A DNA stretch of 64,000 nt, taken from positions 2,108,001-2,172,000 of the forward strand of contig NZ_LMHH01000001.1 of the NCBI RefSeq assembly GCF_001427865.1, written 5' to 3'. Made by a program: the position numbers and the translations under genes. A model generated the notes under the pieces. It was not told where the DNA came from and did not search any database. It saw nothing but the letters and a program-made list of their open reading frames with translations. Shown here piece after piece: positions 28,739 through 38,639 of the stretch (the first letter of the stretch is position 1; each line of letters begins with the position of its first letter). This DNA is from Altererythrobacter sp. Root672. Lineage in GTDB: Bacteria > Pseudomonadota > Alphaproteobacteria > Sphingomonadales > Sphingomonadaceae.

Positions 28739-29844
28739 CCCCAGCCGACCTCCGAGAAGAACACAGCGAAGAATGCGTCGAGCACAATTACCATGAAGAT
28801 GCCCTGCACCACAGCCTTGGTAGTGCGAAGGCCGACGTCCTCCGAGTTACCCTGGACCTGCATCCCCTGGTAACACCCGGCGAGCGCGATGATCAGGCCG
28901 AACACCGGCGCCTTGACCAGGCCGACCCACAAGTCGTGCACCGGCACGACTTCCTGGATCCGACTGAGAAAGGTCAGGAAGGGAATGCCAAGCGTCAGAT
29001 CGGCGATGAAAGCGCCGCCCACGATCGCCAGCAAGGCCGCGTAGAAGCCCAGCAGCGGCATCATCAGCACCGCCGCGAGGATGCGGGGTACGATCAGCGC
29101 TTCGAGGGGATCGACGCCGATCGTGCGCATCGCGTCGATTTCCTCGGTCAGCTTCATCGTGCCGATCTGCGCGGCGAAGGCCGAACCCGAGCGGCCGGCC
29201 ACCATGATCGCGGTCATCAGCACGCCAAGTTCGCGGAAGGACAGACGGCCGGTCAGGTTGATCGTGTAGATCTCCGCCCCGAACTGCCGCAGCTGCGCCG
29301 CGCCTTGCTGCGCGATCACGATGCCGATCAAGAAACTCATCAGCCCGACAATGCCGAGCGCGGAAACTCCGACCAAGTCGAACTGCCGCACCAGTGCGCG
29401 ATAACGGAAACGCCGGGGGTGGCGAATGATCGCCCCCAGTGCGACGATCACCGCACCCAGGAAACTCAGGAACCGAACTACGCCCTGGCCGAACCGAACG
29501 GTCTTGCCCCCGGTATCGTCCAGCACGCGCGGGATGAGAGGCAGCCGGGGCGGCTCGATCGGGGCGGTGCTGGCGCTGTCGCGCACCGCCTGCAACAGCA
29601 CGTCGGCTTGTTCGCTCGCCCCGACGATAATCGCGTTGTTTTCGTTGGCGAACCGGTACACCGTCCAGGCGCCGATAGTGTCGATGTCCCCGGTCTGCGA
29701 CAGGTCGACCTGCTGCACCGGATCGGTCATCGCCCGCAGCTTGCGGTCGAGCACGGCGATGGTGGAAACCAGCAGTGGGCCTTCCAGCACCACCGTCATG
29801 CGGCCGCCCGCTTCTTCTACAGAGAAGTCCGCCCATTCCCGCAT
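28735..29844 (-). CDS. mlaE: MlaE-like permease with N-terminal STAS domain
   Basis: A 369-residue fusion. Residues 1-95 form a STAS-like domain ([20 protein letters not shown], then [17 protein letters not shown]), a role played in E. coli by the separate protein MlaB. Residues 120-369 are the MlaE permease with about five helices and the conserved segment [20 protein letters not shown] plus [16 protein letters not shown]. The ATG at 29844 lies inside an 8-bp inverted repeat and has no clear SD. First gene of the mlaE-F-D-lipoprotein unit. Confidence 0.92.
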   Translation of the reverse strand: MREWADFSVEEAGGRMTVVLEGPLLVSTIAVLDRKLRAMTDPVQQVDLSQTGDIDTIGAWTVYRFANENNAIIVGASEQADVLLQAVRDSASTAPIEPPRLPLIPRVLDDTGGKTVRFGQGVVRFLSFLGAVIVALGAIIRHPRRFRYRALVRQFDLVGVSALGIVGLMSFLIGIVIAQQGAAQLRQFGAEIYTINLTGRLSFRELGVLMTAIMVAGRSGSAFAAQIGTMKLTEEIDAMRTIGVDPLEALIVPRILAAVLMMPLLGFYAALLAIVGGAFIADLTLGIPFLTFLSRIQEVVPVHDLWVGLVKAPVFGLIIALAGCYQGMQVQGNSEDVGLRTTKAVVQGIFMVIVLDAFFAVFFSEVGWG

Positions 29845-29859
29845 AGCAACATGCTATGC
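29841..29859. promoter_or_regulatory. Inverted repeat over the mlaE start codon
   Basis: GCATAGCA-ACA-TGCTATGC is a perfect 8-bp inverted repeat that contains the mlaE ATG. It could be an operator, or a leader hairpin that hides the start. No regulator is encoded beside it. Confidence 0.5.
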
Positions 29860-29971
29860 TTCGAAAACGCTTTCTGGGCAAGAACAACACGCTACGGCAA
29901 AACGCGGAAAATGCTTCCGGACAAACCCGACATTGCCCTGCGCCGGGGAGGCTGGCAAAGGCCCTCCCGAC

Positions 29972-32650
29972 ATGACTAACGAGCTCTCCAAGACCTTCGA
30001 CCCCGCCGCGATTGAGGCGAAATGGTACGCGCATTGGGAAGGCAACGGCCTGTTCCGCCCCGAGCGGCCCGAGGCCCAGCCCTTCACTCTGGTCAACCCG
30101 CCGCCCAACGTAACCGGCAGCCTGCACATCGGCCACGCGCTCGACAACACGCTGCAGGACGTGGTCGTCCGTTACGAGCGGCTGCGTGGCAAGGACGCTT
30201 TGTGGGTGGTCGGCACCGACCACGCCGGCATCGCCACGCAGATGGTGGTCGAACGTCAGCTCGAACTGCAGCAGGACAAGCGGACCAACTATTCGCGCGA
30301 GGATTTCGTGGCGAAAGTCTGGGAGTGGAAGGCCGAGAGCGGCGGCACGATCACCGGCCAGTTGCGCCGCCTCGGTTGCTCGATGGATTGGAGCCGCGAG
30401 CAATTCACCATGGACCCGCACTTCACCCGCGCGGTGGTGAAGGTGTTCGTCGACCTCTACAACCAGGGCCTGATCTACCGCGACAAGCGGCTGGTGAACT
30501 GGGACCCCAAGCTCAAGACCGCGATCTCCGACCTCGAGGTCGAGACGCAGGATATCAAGAGCGGCTTCTGGCATTTCCGCTATCCGCTGGCCGACGGGGT
30601 CACGCTCGATAACGGTGCCGATCACATCGTGGTGGCGACCACCCGGCCGGAGACGATGCTGGCCGACATGGCCGTGGCGGTGAATGCCGAGGATCCGCGC
30701 TACAAGAGCGTCATCGGCAAGGAGATCCTCCAGCCGATTACCGGACGCAGGTTCAAGATCGTGGCCGACGAGCATGCCGATCCAGAGCTCGGCTCGGGCG
30801 CGGTGAAGATCACCCCAGGGCATGACTTCAACGACTTCGACGTCGGCAAGCGCGCTGGGTTCAAGCCCGGCGAGATGCTCAACATGTTCGATGAGGAAGC
30901 GCGCGTACAGCAGACGCAGGACGGGTTGATCCCGGCCGAGTTCCTCGGCAAGGACCGCTTCGACGCGCGCAAGCTGGTGGTCGAGCGGATGAAGGAGCTC
31001 GGCTTCCTCGTCCCGCACATCGACAAGGACGGCAACGAGCACGACGCCGAGCCGCGCGTGGTCGCGACCCCGTTCGGCGACCGTGGCGGCGTGGTGATCG
31101 AGCCGTGGCTGACTGACCAGTGGTACGTCGATGCCGAAACCCTCGCCCAGCCGCCGCTACAGGCGGTGCGCGACGGCCGGATCGAGATCGTCCCGAAGAG
31201 CTGGGAGAAGACCTTCTTCAACTGGATGGAGAACATCCAGCCTTGGTGTGTCAGTCGCCAGCTTTGGTGGGGGCATCGGATTCCGGCTTGGTACGCGGAC
31301 GACGGCACCGTGTTCGTCGCCGAGACCGAGGAGGAAGCGCAGGCGCTCGCGGGCAACAAGGCGCTCGCGCGGGACGAAGACGTCCTCGACACCTGGTTCT
31401 CCTCCGCACTGTGGCCCTTCGCCACGCTCGGCTGGCCGGATGAGGACGCTACGCTCTACCAGCGCCACTACCCCAACGATTTGCTGATCTCCGGCTTCGA
31501 CATCCTGTTCTTCTGGGATGCGCGCATGGCCATGCAGGGCATGCACTTCAACGAGGGACAAGTGCCGTGGAAGCGGCTCTATCTCCACGGCCTGGTGCGC
31601 GCGGCAGACGGGCAGAAGATGTCCAAGTCCAAGGGCAACGTGGTCGACCCGCTCGGCCTGATCGACAAGTTCGGCGCCGACGCGCTGCGCTTCTTCATGG
31701 CGGCGATGGAAAGCCAGGGCCGCGACGTGAAGATGGATGAGAGCCGCGTCGAGGGTTATCGCAACTTCGCGACAAAGCTCTGGAATGCGACGCGTTTCTG
31801 TCAGGCGAACGGCATCGGGGCGAGCACCTCGGTTGCGGCGCCCGCAGCCACTACCGCGGTCAATCGCTGGATCATCGGCGAGGTGGTCGAAACGCTGGCC
31901 GAACTCGACAAGGCCATGGCCGACTTGCGCTTCGACGCCGCCGCCAACGCGATCTACCAGTTCACCTGGGCGACGTTCTGCGACTGGTACCTGGAACTAA
32001 TCAAGGGCCAGATCGACGACGAAACCAAGGCCGTCGCCGGCTGGGTGCTCGACCAGATCCTGGTCATGCTGCACCCGTTCATGCCGTTCATCACCGAGGA
32101 ACTGTGGCACGCGCAGGGCGAGCGGGAGCTCGACCTGATCGTGGCGAAGTGGCCGGCGCCTGAGGCTTCGGTCGATGCGGCGGCCAAGGGCGAAGTCGAC
32201 TGGCTGATCGCCCTGACCGGCAATCTCCGCGCCGCCAAGAACGAACTCGGCATCGCGCCTGGCGCCAAGCTGGAAGCTTTCGTTGCCGAGCCCTCAGCGG
32301 TGGGTCGCGCGGCGATCGAGAAGAACCCCGGCGCCATCGAGCGCCTGGCCCGCCTGTCGGGCATTCGCTTCGAAAACGCCCCAGCGGGCGCCGCGCTGCA
32401 GGTTTCGGCGGGGTCGGACTCGTTCGTCATCCCACTCGATGGGATCATCGACATCGAGGCGGAGAAGGCTCGCTTGGCCAAAGCTCGCGAGGCCTCGATT
32501 AAGGAACGCGACAGCCTCGCCAAGCGGCTCGAGAACCCGGCGTTCGTCGAGAAGGCCAAGCCCGAAGCGGTCGAGAAAGCTCGTGCGGACCACGCCCACC
32601 ACGCAGCCGAGGCGGAGCGGTCGGAAGCGGCGCTGGCGCGGCTGGGGTAA
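29972..32650 (+). CDS. valS: Valyl-tRNA synthetase
   Basis: An 892-residue class Ia synthetase charging tRNA-Val. The HIGH motif is LHIGH (51-55) and the KMSKS motif is at 549-553; the editing domain lies between, and the DALRFFMAA segment follows. The C-terminal 70 residues form the tRNA-binding coiled coil ([18 protein letters not shown]). I start at ATG 29972; the open frame runs on upstream to 29426 but that overlaps the permease on the other strand and is a shadow. Confidence 0.97.
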   Translation: MTNELSKTFDPAAIEAKWYAHWEGNGLFRPERPEAQPFTLVNPPPNVTGSLHIGHALDNTLQDVVVRYERLRGKDALWVVGTDHAGIATQMVVERQLELQQDKRTNYSREDFVAKVWEWKAESGGTITGQLRRLGCSMDWSREQFTMDPHFTRAVVKVFVDLYNQGLIYRDKRLVNWDPKLKTAISDLEVETQDIKSGFWHFRYPLADGVTLDNGADHIVVATTRPETMLADMAVAVNAEDPRYKSVIGKEILQPITGRRFKIVADEHADPELGSGAVKITPGHDFNDFDVGKRAGFKPGEMLNMFDEEARVQQTQDGLIPAEFLGKDRFDARKLVVERMKELGFLVPHIDKDGNEHDAEPRVVATPFGDRGGVVIEPWLTDQWYVDAETLAQPPLQAVRDGRIEIVPKSWEKTFFNWMENIQPWCVSRQLWWGHRIPAWYADDGTVFVAETEEEAQALAGNKALARDEDVLDTWFSSALWPFATLGWPDEDATLYQRHYPNDLLISGFDILFFWDARMAMQGMHFNEGQVPWKRLYLHGLVRAADGQKMSKSKGNVVDPLGLIDKFGADALRFFMAAMESQGRDVKMDESRVEGYRNFATKLWNATRFCQANGIGASTSVAAPAATTAVNRWIIGEVVETLAELDKAMADLRFDAAANAIYQFTWATFCDWYLELIKGQIDDETKAVAGWVLDQILVMLHPFMPFITEELWHAQGERELDLIVAKWPAPEASVDAAAKGEVDWLIALTGNLRAAKNELGIAPGAKLEAFVAEPSAVGRAAIEKNPGAIERLARLSGIRFENAPAGAALQVSAGSDSFVIPLDGIIDIEAEKARLAKAREASIKERDSLAKRLENPAFVEKAKPEAVEKARADHAHHAAEAERSEAALARLG

Positions 32651-32962
32651 TCACAGGAGGTTCCTGAGCCGTGGGAGCGCCTTCGGCGCAATATCTCACG
32701 CAAAGCCGCAAAGCCGCTAAGGGCCTACTCCCCTCCCTTCGTCATCCCCGCGAAAGCGGGGACCCAGTCGGCTCGTCGCGTAGCACCGCCCTGGGTTCCC
32801 GCTTTCGCGGGAATGACGAGATATTTGAGCGAAGGAAGACGTCTTCGCGCCTTTGCGTGACTCACATCCTCGCTGCACTTCTCGCAGCGAGGACCTAGAG
32901 AACTTTCCTACGCGAACCGTTTCTGACAAGGCCTAGGCCATGACTCGGCCCCTCGCCCACCC
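32651..32962. other. Gene-free region between valS and queE
   Basis: These 312 bases hold no supportable gene. Most of the span is a nested inverted-repeat element (separate entry). The remaining 100 bases before queE should contain its promoter, but no clear -35/-10 pair was recognised. Confidence 0.6.
32696..32860. repeat. Nested inverted-repeat element
   Basis: Outer 10-bp arms TCACGCAAAG (32696-32705) and CTTTGCGTGA (32851-32860) enclose an inner pair of 28-bp arms (32740-32767 and 32791-32818) that match with two differences. The inner arms read CGTCATCCCCGCGAAAGC and so on, each itself palindromic around CCCGCGAAAGCGGG. This inner sequence type is a widely scattered proteobacterial repeat. 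A separate palindromic CTCGCTGC..GCAGCGAG pair lies just right of it (about 32869-32890). Confidence 0.85.
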
Positions 32963-33697
32963 ATGCCGTTGACCCTCGCCACCACCACTCCGGGCGAGCC
33001 GGAAATCTTCGGCTCCCTCCAGGGCGAAGGCCCGAGCATGGGCAAGCCGTGCGCCTTCGTGCGCCTCTCGCGCTGCAACCTCGCCTGCGTCTGGTGCGAC
33101 ACGCCGTACACCTGGCATTTCGAGGGCGACAACCGCCCGCACCGAGGCGAGGAGACTTACGACCGCAAGGCCAACCAGCTCAATCTGAGCGAGGAAGACG
33201 TCGCCGCCCGCATCGCCGCGCTCGGCAAGCCCCGCCTGATCGTCACCGGGGGTGAGCCGCTACTGCAGGCCCCCGCCCTCACCCGGATGCTGGCACTTCT
33301 GCCGGACATGACGATCGAGATCGAAACCAACGGCTCGGTCGCCCCGCCGCCCGCGCTCGACGCGCTGATCCACCAGTACAATGTCAGCCCCAAGCTCGCT
33401 CACTCCGGCAATCCCGCCGATCTGGCACTGGTCCCGGAACGCCTCGGCCATTGGGCGCAAGAGCCGCGGGCGTTCTTCAAATTCGTGGTCGCAGAACCGG
33501 CCGACGTTGAGGAAGTCCTGAAACTGGCGGAAACCTACGCCATTCCCGCATCGCGCATCTACCTCATGGCTGAGGGCACTGACACTGGGACGCTCGAAGC
33601 GCGGGAGCGCTGGCTTGCCGAACTTTGCCTTTCCCACAATTTGACTCTGTCCAAACGCTTGCACATCCAACTTTACGGCGACACTAGAGGGACATGA
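32963..33697 (+). CDS. queE: 7-carboxy-7-deazaguanine synthase
   Basis: A 244-residue radical-SAM enzyme that makes the 7-deazaguanine ring in queuosine biosynthesis. The cluster motif CNLACVWC gives Cys38, Cys42 and Cys45; the N-terminal FGSLQGEGPSMGKPCAFVRL and the TGGEPLLQ motif (about 94-101) fit QueE. The C-terminus HIQLYGDTRGT is typical. No other que gene is adjacent. The stop overlaps the start of the MATE gene (ATGA). Confidence 0.94.
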   Translation: MPLTLATTTPGEPEIFGSLQGEGPSMGKPCAFVRLSRCNLACVWCDTPYTWHFEGDNRPHRGEETYDRKANQLNLSEEDVAARIAALGKPRLIVTGGEPLLQAPALTRMLALLPDMTIEIETNGSVAPPPALDALIHQYNVSPKLAHSGNPADLALVPERLGHWAQEPRAFFKFVVAEPADVEEVLKLAETYAIPASRIYLMAEGTDTGTLEARERWLAELCLSHNLTLSKRLHIQLYGDTRGT

Positions 33698-35145
33698 ACA
33701 AGCCCGCTGCCTCGCCGTTCAAGGGTGACCTCACCGAAGGCCCCGTTTTCAGGACTTTGCTGCTGTTCAGCGTACCCATGCTGCTCAGCAATATCCTGCA
33801 GTCGCTGAGCGGCACGATCAACTCGATCTGGGTCGGCCGGCTGATTGGTGAAGAGGCGCTGGCGGCGACGGCGAATGCCAACATCATCATGTTCCTGGTC
33901 GCCGGTGCGGCGTTCGGGTTCGGCATGGCCGGCACAGTCAAGATCGGCCAGCGCTTCGGCGCCCGCGATATCGACGGCGCGCGCAAGACCTTTGGTACGG
34001 TGGTCGGGTTCTCTGCCGTGTTGATGGCGGCGATTGCGCTGCTCGGCTACCTCACCGCGCCCGCGCTTCTCACCGCCCTGCACACGCCGGGCGGGGCCTA
34101 TCCACTGGCCCTGATCTACATCCGGCTGATGTTCATCTCGATGCCGTTCATGATGGTGTCGGTGATCCTGACCATGGGTCTGCGCGGCACCGGTGACGCG
34201 CGCACGCCGCTGATCTTCATGGGTGTGACTGTCGCCATCGACACTATCCTCAACCCGGTGCTGATCGCGGGTATCGGCCCCTTCCCTACAATGGGCATCG
34301 CCGGCTCGGCCACCTCGACGATCATCGCCAGCCTGGTCTCGTTCGTGGGCATGCTGATCTACGTCTATGCCAAGGACCTACCGCTTCGACTGCGCGGGTC
34401 CGAACTGCGATATCTTAAGCCGCGGCGTGACGAACTGGCCTTCGTTATCAGCAAGGGCATTCCCATGGGCGCACAGATGCTGGTGATGAGCGCGTCGGGC
34501 ATCATCATCGTTGGCCTGGTCAATCGCGAAGGACTGCTGATGACCGCCGCCTATGGCGCGGCGATGCAACTGTTCACTTACATCCAGATGCCGGCCATGG
34601 CCGTCGGCGGCGCGGTGAGCGCGATCGCCGCCCAGTACATCGGCGCCGGGAAGTGGGATCGTCTCGACAGCATCACTCGCGGTGGGGTCATGATCAATTT
34701 CGTCATGACCGGCGTGCTCACGGTAGTGCTGCTGGTGTTCGACCGGGCGGCGCTCGTGCTGTTCCTCGGCCCGGAAAGCCCCGCGGTCCCGCTCGCCCGG
34801 CATATCCAGCTGCTCGCCGGGTGGAGCTTCATGGTGTTCGGGGTGACCATGGTCTACTCGGCCACGATGCGCGCTGGTGGCGCCGTGTGGATCCCGCTCA
34901 TGATCATCGCCGTCGCGCTCTATCCGGTGCGGCTGGGGTTCTATTTCCTGGCCTATCCCTGGATCGGTTCGGACGCGATCTGGCTGTCGTTCCCGGTCGG
35001 ATCGGTGGCAGGCCTGGTGCTCGGCTGGGGGTTCTACCACTACTCCGGCTGGCGCAAGCACGCGATGCCCGAGGCGAGCGAAGAAGCGCAGGAGCAGTCC
35101 AACGCCGACGGCGAACCCGCCGGCCGCTACGCGCCAAACCTGTAG
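33694..35145 (+). CDS. MATE family efflux transporter
   Basis: A 483-residue multidrug and toxin extrusion type exporter with two repeated six-helix bundles. Characteristic stretches: ILQSLSGTINSIWVGRLIGEEALAA-type helix 1-2 region (19-43) and ATMRAGGAVWIPL near helix 11. It would pump cationic compounds out using a Na+ or H+ gradient; substrates unknown. Translationally coupled to queE by four bases; a functional link is not evident. It ends three bases before the convergent HerA-like gene. Confidence 0.9.
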   Translation: MNKPAASPFKGDLTEGPVFRTLLLFSVPMLLSNILQSLSGTINSIWVGRLIGEEALAATANANIIMFLVAGAAFGFGMAGTVKIGQRFGARDIDGARKTFGTVVGFSAVLMAAIALLGYLTAPALLTALHTPGGAYPLALIYIRLMFISMPFMMVSVILTMGLRGTGDARTPLIFMGVTVAIDTILNPVLIAGIGPFPTMGIAGSATSTIIASLVSFVGMLIYVYAKDLPLRLRGSELRYLKPRRDELAFVISKGIPMGAQMLVMSASGIIIVGLVNREGLLMTAAYGAAMQLFTYIQMPAMAVGGAVSAIAAQYIGAGKWDRLDSITRGGVMINFVMTGVLTVVLLVFDRAALVLFLGPESPAVPLARHIQLLAGWSFMVFGVTMVYSATMRAGGAVWIPLMIIAVALYPVRLGFYFLAYPWIGSDAIWLSFPVGSVAGLVLGWGFYHYSGWRKHAMPEASEEAQEQSNADGEPAGRYAPNL

Positions 35146-35148
35146 CGC

Positions 35149-36852
35149 TTAGCGTCCCTGCGCACGCCAGCGTTGCACGGTGCGGACGACGCGTTCTTCC
35201 TCGCCGCCGTTTTCGCGCCACAGCTCAGTGAAGCTCGGGTCTTCCGAAGCGGGTCGCTTCGATTCCTCGAGGTTGTCGAACGCCACGCGGATCGGAATGG
35301 AAACACCCTCGCCGCAGATGATGCACTCGCGGTTGCGCAGCGCCGGGATGGAATCGAGGAAGCCGCGCGCGCCTTCGGGCATGGCGGCCTTCACGAAAGC
35401 CTGGTCGCGGTCGTTGTTGAGGCGCATCGAAAGAATCGTGCCACACTGCGACAGCACGCCTTCGGCCAAGTCAGACGGGCGCTGCGTAATCAGGCCGAGG
35501 CTGATGCCGTACTTACGGCCTTCCTTGGCGATACGGCTGAGAATGCGGCCGACCGACGAGCCATCCGCATTGCGTTCATTCGGAACGTAGCGGTGCGCCT
35601 CTTCGCAGACGAGCAGGATCGGCCGGGTCTTTTCCTCGCGGCCCCAGATGGCGAAGTCGAACACCATGCGGCTGAGCACGGCGACCACGGTCGAAGTGAT
35701 GTCCGAAGGAACGCCCGACACGTCGATGATCGAGATCGGCTTGCCCTGGCCGGGCATGCGGAAGATGCGGCCGATAAAGTCCGCCATGGTGTCGCCGACA
35801 AGCATGCCGGAGAACATGAACTGGTAGCGCGGGTCACCCTTGATCTCTTCGATCTTGGTCTTGATCCGCATGAACGGCGCGCTCGAGGTGGCCTTATCGA
35901 GCTTGCCCGCTTCGTCCTGGATGATGTTGGTCAGGTCGCTGAGCAGATAGGGGATCGGCGAATCGACTGTGATCTTGCCGAGCGTTTCGGCGAGGCGGTT
36001 CTTGCTGCGTGCCTTGAGCAGCGCCTTGGCCAGGATGTCCGCATCTTCCTGGAATTCGCTACCGCTAGTGGTCAGGAAGACTTCGCAGTGCTCTTCGAAG
36101 TTCATCAGCCAGTATGGCATCTGCAGGTTGCCGACGTCGTAGATGACCCCGGTGTTGCGGAAGGCCGCGGCGTATTCGCCGTGCGGGTCGATCATCACCA
36201 CGTGACCCTGCGGAGCGCTTTCGCAAATCCGGTGCAGGATCAGGGCCGCGGTCGTCGACTTGCCGGTGCCGGTCGAGCCGAGCAGGGCGAAGTGCTTGCC
36301 CAGCATCGCGTCGACATAGAGGCCGGCGCGGATGTCGGTGGTTGGGTAGACGGTGCCGATCTGGATCGAGCTGCGGCCGTCAGAGGCGTAGATCTGGCGC
36401 AAATCCTCGGTCGTTGCCGGAAAGACCAGCGCACCTGGCGTGGGATAGCGAGTGACACCGCGGCGGAAGCTGTGGATCCGGCCGGTCAGCTTTTCTTCGC
36501 TGCCCTCGCCCATGAAATCGATGTTCGCGAGGATGCTGTCGCCATCGCGGCGCCGGTCCTGGCGTTGGTTGCGGACACTGGCGAGCAGCCAGCCGTCCTT
36601 GGTCTTGATCTTGACCTGACTACCCACTTGTCCCGCAAGCGCGATCGAGGGGTCGGCATCGTCCATGCATTCGTTCAGGCGCTGCATGTCGATCGCGATC
36701 TGCGAGCCTGAACCCGCAATCTCGATGACCACGCCGATCGGCTGAATGGCGTTCTCTGTAGCGGCATCCCGCGGTGCCCTTGGCGCCACGGCAACCGCTC
36801 CCGGCTCTTCAGCCGGGTTGAACGTGTTGAACTGCTTCGGCATCTCGCTCAT
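35149..36852 (-). CDS. HerA-like DNA-translocase family ATPase
   Basis: A 567-residue ATPase of the HerA/FtsK superfamily (DUF87 type). An N-terminal beta-barrel HAS-like region (about 35-170) precedes the motor with Walker A GSTGTGKST (192-200) and Walker B ILLVCEEAHRYVP, followed by the GLITQRPSDLAEGVLSQ segment and arginine-finger region. HerA proteins form hexamers that move on DNA, usually with NurA nuclease. No NurA, SIR2 or other nuclease lies beside it here, so its partner is unknown. I chose ATG 36852; a start at 36894 is possible. Confidence 0.88.
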   Translation of the reverse strand: MSEMPKQFNTFNPAEEPGAVAVAPRAPRDAATENAIQPIGVVIEIAGSGSQIAIDMQRLNECMDDADPSIALAGQVGSQVKIKTKDGWLLASVRNQRQDRRRDGDSILANIDFMGEGSEEKLTGRIHSFRRGVTRYPTPGALVFPATTEDLRQIYASDGRSSIQIGTVYPTTDIRAGLYVDAMLGKHFALLGSTGTGKSTTAALILHRICESAPQGHVVMIDPHGEYAAAFRNTGVIYDVGNLQMPYWLMNFEEHCEVFLTTSGSEFQEDADILAKALLKARSKNRLAETLGKITVDSPIPYLLSDLTNIIQDEAGKLDKATSSAPFMRIKTKIEEIKGDPRYQFMFSGMLVGDTMADFIGRIFRMPGQGKPISIIDVSGVPSDITSTVVAVLSRMVFDFAIWGREEKTRPILLVCEEAHRYVPNERNADGSSVGRILSRIAKEGRKYGISLGLITQRPSDLAEGVLSQCGTILSMRLNNDRDQAFVKAAMPEGARGFLDSIPALRNRECIICGEGVSIPIRVAFDNLEESKRPASEDPSFTELWRENGGEEERVVRTVQRWRAQGR

Positions 36853-36927
36853 GCGGCACGTCCGTTTAACCCCAAGTAGGGCCGGATTAAGCAACCTGAG
36901 TTAATATCGCGTCAAAGCGCTGAAAAA

Positions 36928-37686
36928 TCAGACGAGCGCGAATACGCGGCCGGCGAGCCATCCCATAAGAAGCGACAGGAAGACCGCAAACAGGCCGTAG
37001 AGAACCGACGACCCTTCCGCCGAATCCGCCACGAACCTTTCGAAACCATGCTTTGTGACTTGCACCTCGGCAATCGCGGAATCGATCACCCGTCCGTCGG
37101 CGATGGCAAAGGTTTCCGCCGTATAGCGGCCAGTGATGACGTTGGAGGGCAAGGCGATTCGGGCCTGGTAGAGCACGCCGTCGCGGACCGTGACGCCCTT
37201 GGGGTCTTCCTTGTACAGCCCCTCGCGCTGGCGAAGATCGACCAAGCCTTCCGTGAAGCGCGCCTGCTCTTCGGGTTCAATGGCCCCGGTCGGCGAAAGC
37301 TGCAGGAAGTTGAGCCCCAGTTCATAGATCGCAGCCGTCCTCTCATCGACGATCTGGTCGATCGGCCGGGAGCTGGCCACCGCGAAAAACGAAGGTGCCG
37401 AACGGAACGCCGTGCTCTGGGCATTCATCCAGATGCCGAACCGCTTGCCTTTCTCGCGGACCAGGATCGGTTGCGTCGGTCCCTTGAGTACCACGACAAT
37501 GTCATAGGGCTGGCTCGCCCGGCGACCGTCGGCGTCGAGGATTGCGCCGAACAACAACAGGTTGGTGCCAGTGAAACCCTGGCGAACCCGCACTTCGTGC
37601 TGCGAAACGTCGGGGACCAGGATCGGCGCCCGTTGACCCGAGAGGGCGAGGAAGGCCAGAGCCGCGAGGAGGACGCGGCCCATCAT
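36928..37686 (-). CDS. TIGR02186 family membrane-anchored protein
   Basis: A 252-residue protein with a signal peptide (about 1-19), a large periplasmic region (20-222) and one C-terminal membrane helix (about 226-248). Features such as LVPDVSQHEVRVRQGFTG and NFLQLSPTGAIEPEE fit the alphaproteobacterial TIGR02186 family, typically next to a TauE/SafE gene. The start overlaps the TauE stop by four bases. It probably works with that transporter; the ligand is unknown. Confidence 0.85.
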   Translation of the reverse strand: MMGRVLLAALAFLALSGQRAPILVPDVSQHEVRVRQGFTGTNLLLFGAILDADGRRASQPYDIVVVLKGPTQPILVREKGKRFGIWMNAQSTAFRSAPSFFAVASSRPIDQIVDERTAAIYELGLNFLQLSPTGAIEPEEQARFTEGLVDLRQREGLYKEDPKGVTVRDGVLYQARIALPSNVITGRYTAETFAIADGRVIDSAIAEVQVTKHGFERFVADSAEGSSVLYGLFAVFLSLLMGWLAGRVFALV

Positions 37687-38594
37687 AGCGGCAGCACCGT
37701 AAAGACCTCATCAGGCCTTACGCCCAGGCCGAATGCCATGCGCAAGGCCACGCCCAGCACCAGGACAGCAAGCAGCAAGCGCAACAGTTCAGGCTTGGCC
37801 AGCTGCGCAATGCGCGAGCCAAGCTGTGCGCCGGTTACCGAACCGAACAGCAGCAGCCCGGCCAGCACGATGTCGACCGCCTTGGTGGTCAGGGCGTGCA
37901 TCATGGTCGCGGCCATGGTCACGAACAGGATCTGGAACAGCGAAGTGCCGACCACCACGCTGGCGCTCATCCCCAGGATGTAGAGCATGGCCGGCACGAG
38001 AATGAACCCGCCGCCAACGCCCATCAGCATCGTCAGGATGCCCACGACAACGCCCATGAGCAGCGGCGCGAGGGGCGAGATGTAGAGGCCCGAGCGATAG
38101 AACCGCCAGCGCATCGGCAGGGCGGCAACGAGCGGGTGGTGCCGGCGCTTCGCCGCGCGCGGACGGGCACCGCGACTTTGCCGCAGCGCTTCCAGGCTCT
38201 CCCGCCCCATGAGAGCGCCGATCATGCCAAGCATCAGGACGTAGAGGATGTTGATGACGACATCGATCTGACCAAGCGATTCCAGAAAGCGGAACAACAT
38301 GGCCCCGATCGTCGCTCCGATCACTCCGCCGGCAACGCCCACGGCTCCGATCTGGTAGTCGACCCCGCCCCGGCGCGTGTGCGCAAAAACACCCGAAACG
38401 CTCGCGCCCGTGACCTGGCTGGCGGAAGACGCGGCGGCCACTGTCGGGGGAACGCCGTAGAAGATCAGCAGCGGCGTGGTCAGGAACCCGCCGCCGACGC
38501 CGAATATGCCCGAAAGGATGCCCGTTCCGGCCCCAAGCAGGACGATGACCAGTCCGTTGACCGCCAAGTTCGCGATGGGCAGGTACACGTCCAT
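37683..38594 (-). CDS. TauE/SafE family anion exporter
   Basis: A 303-residue membrane protein of the family that carries sulfite, sulfoacetate or similar organosulfur anions. The N-terminal repeat SGIFGVGGGFLTTPLLIFYGVP (29-50) and the second repeat MLMGVGGGFILVPAM give the two inverted halves. About eight helices. Coupled to the TIGR02186 gene. No sulfur-oxidation enzyme is nearby to fix the substrate. Confidence 0.88.
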   Translation of the reverse strand: MDVYLPIANLAVNGLVIVLLGAGTGILSGIFGVGGGFLTTPLLIFYGVPPTVAAASSASQVTGASVSGVFAHTRRGGVDYQIGAVGVAGGVIGATIGAMLFRFLESLGQIDVVINILYVLMLGMIGALMGRESLEALRQSRGARPRAAKRRHHPLVAALPMRWRFYRSGLYISPLAPLLMGVVVGILTMLMGVGGGFILVPAMLYILGMSASVVVGTSLFQILFVTMAATMMHALTTKAVDIVLAGLLLFGSVTGAQLGSRIAQLAKPELLRLLLAVLVLGVALRMAFGLGVRPDEVFTVLPL

Positions 38595-38639
38595 GCAGCC
38601 ACCTAACCCATGGGGGCGACGGATTGAAGGTTGGCCGCC

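Noticed and set aside
29426-29971. N-terminal extension of valS
   Set aside because: The extension overlaps mlaE on the other strand and looks random; the canonical ValS start is at 29972.
28847-31042. A 731-residue minus-strand frame across mlaE and valS
   Set aside because: It overlaps two securely identified genes and spans the divergent promoter region; a shadow.
35149-36852. HerA-SIR2 or HerA-DUF4297 defence system
   Set aside because: Neighbouring genes are a MATE pump and a TIGR02186 protein, without any effector; housekeeping is more likely.
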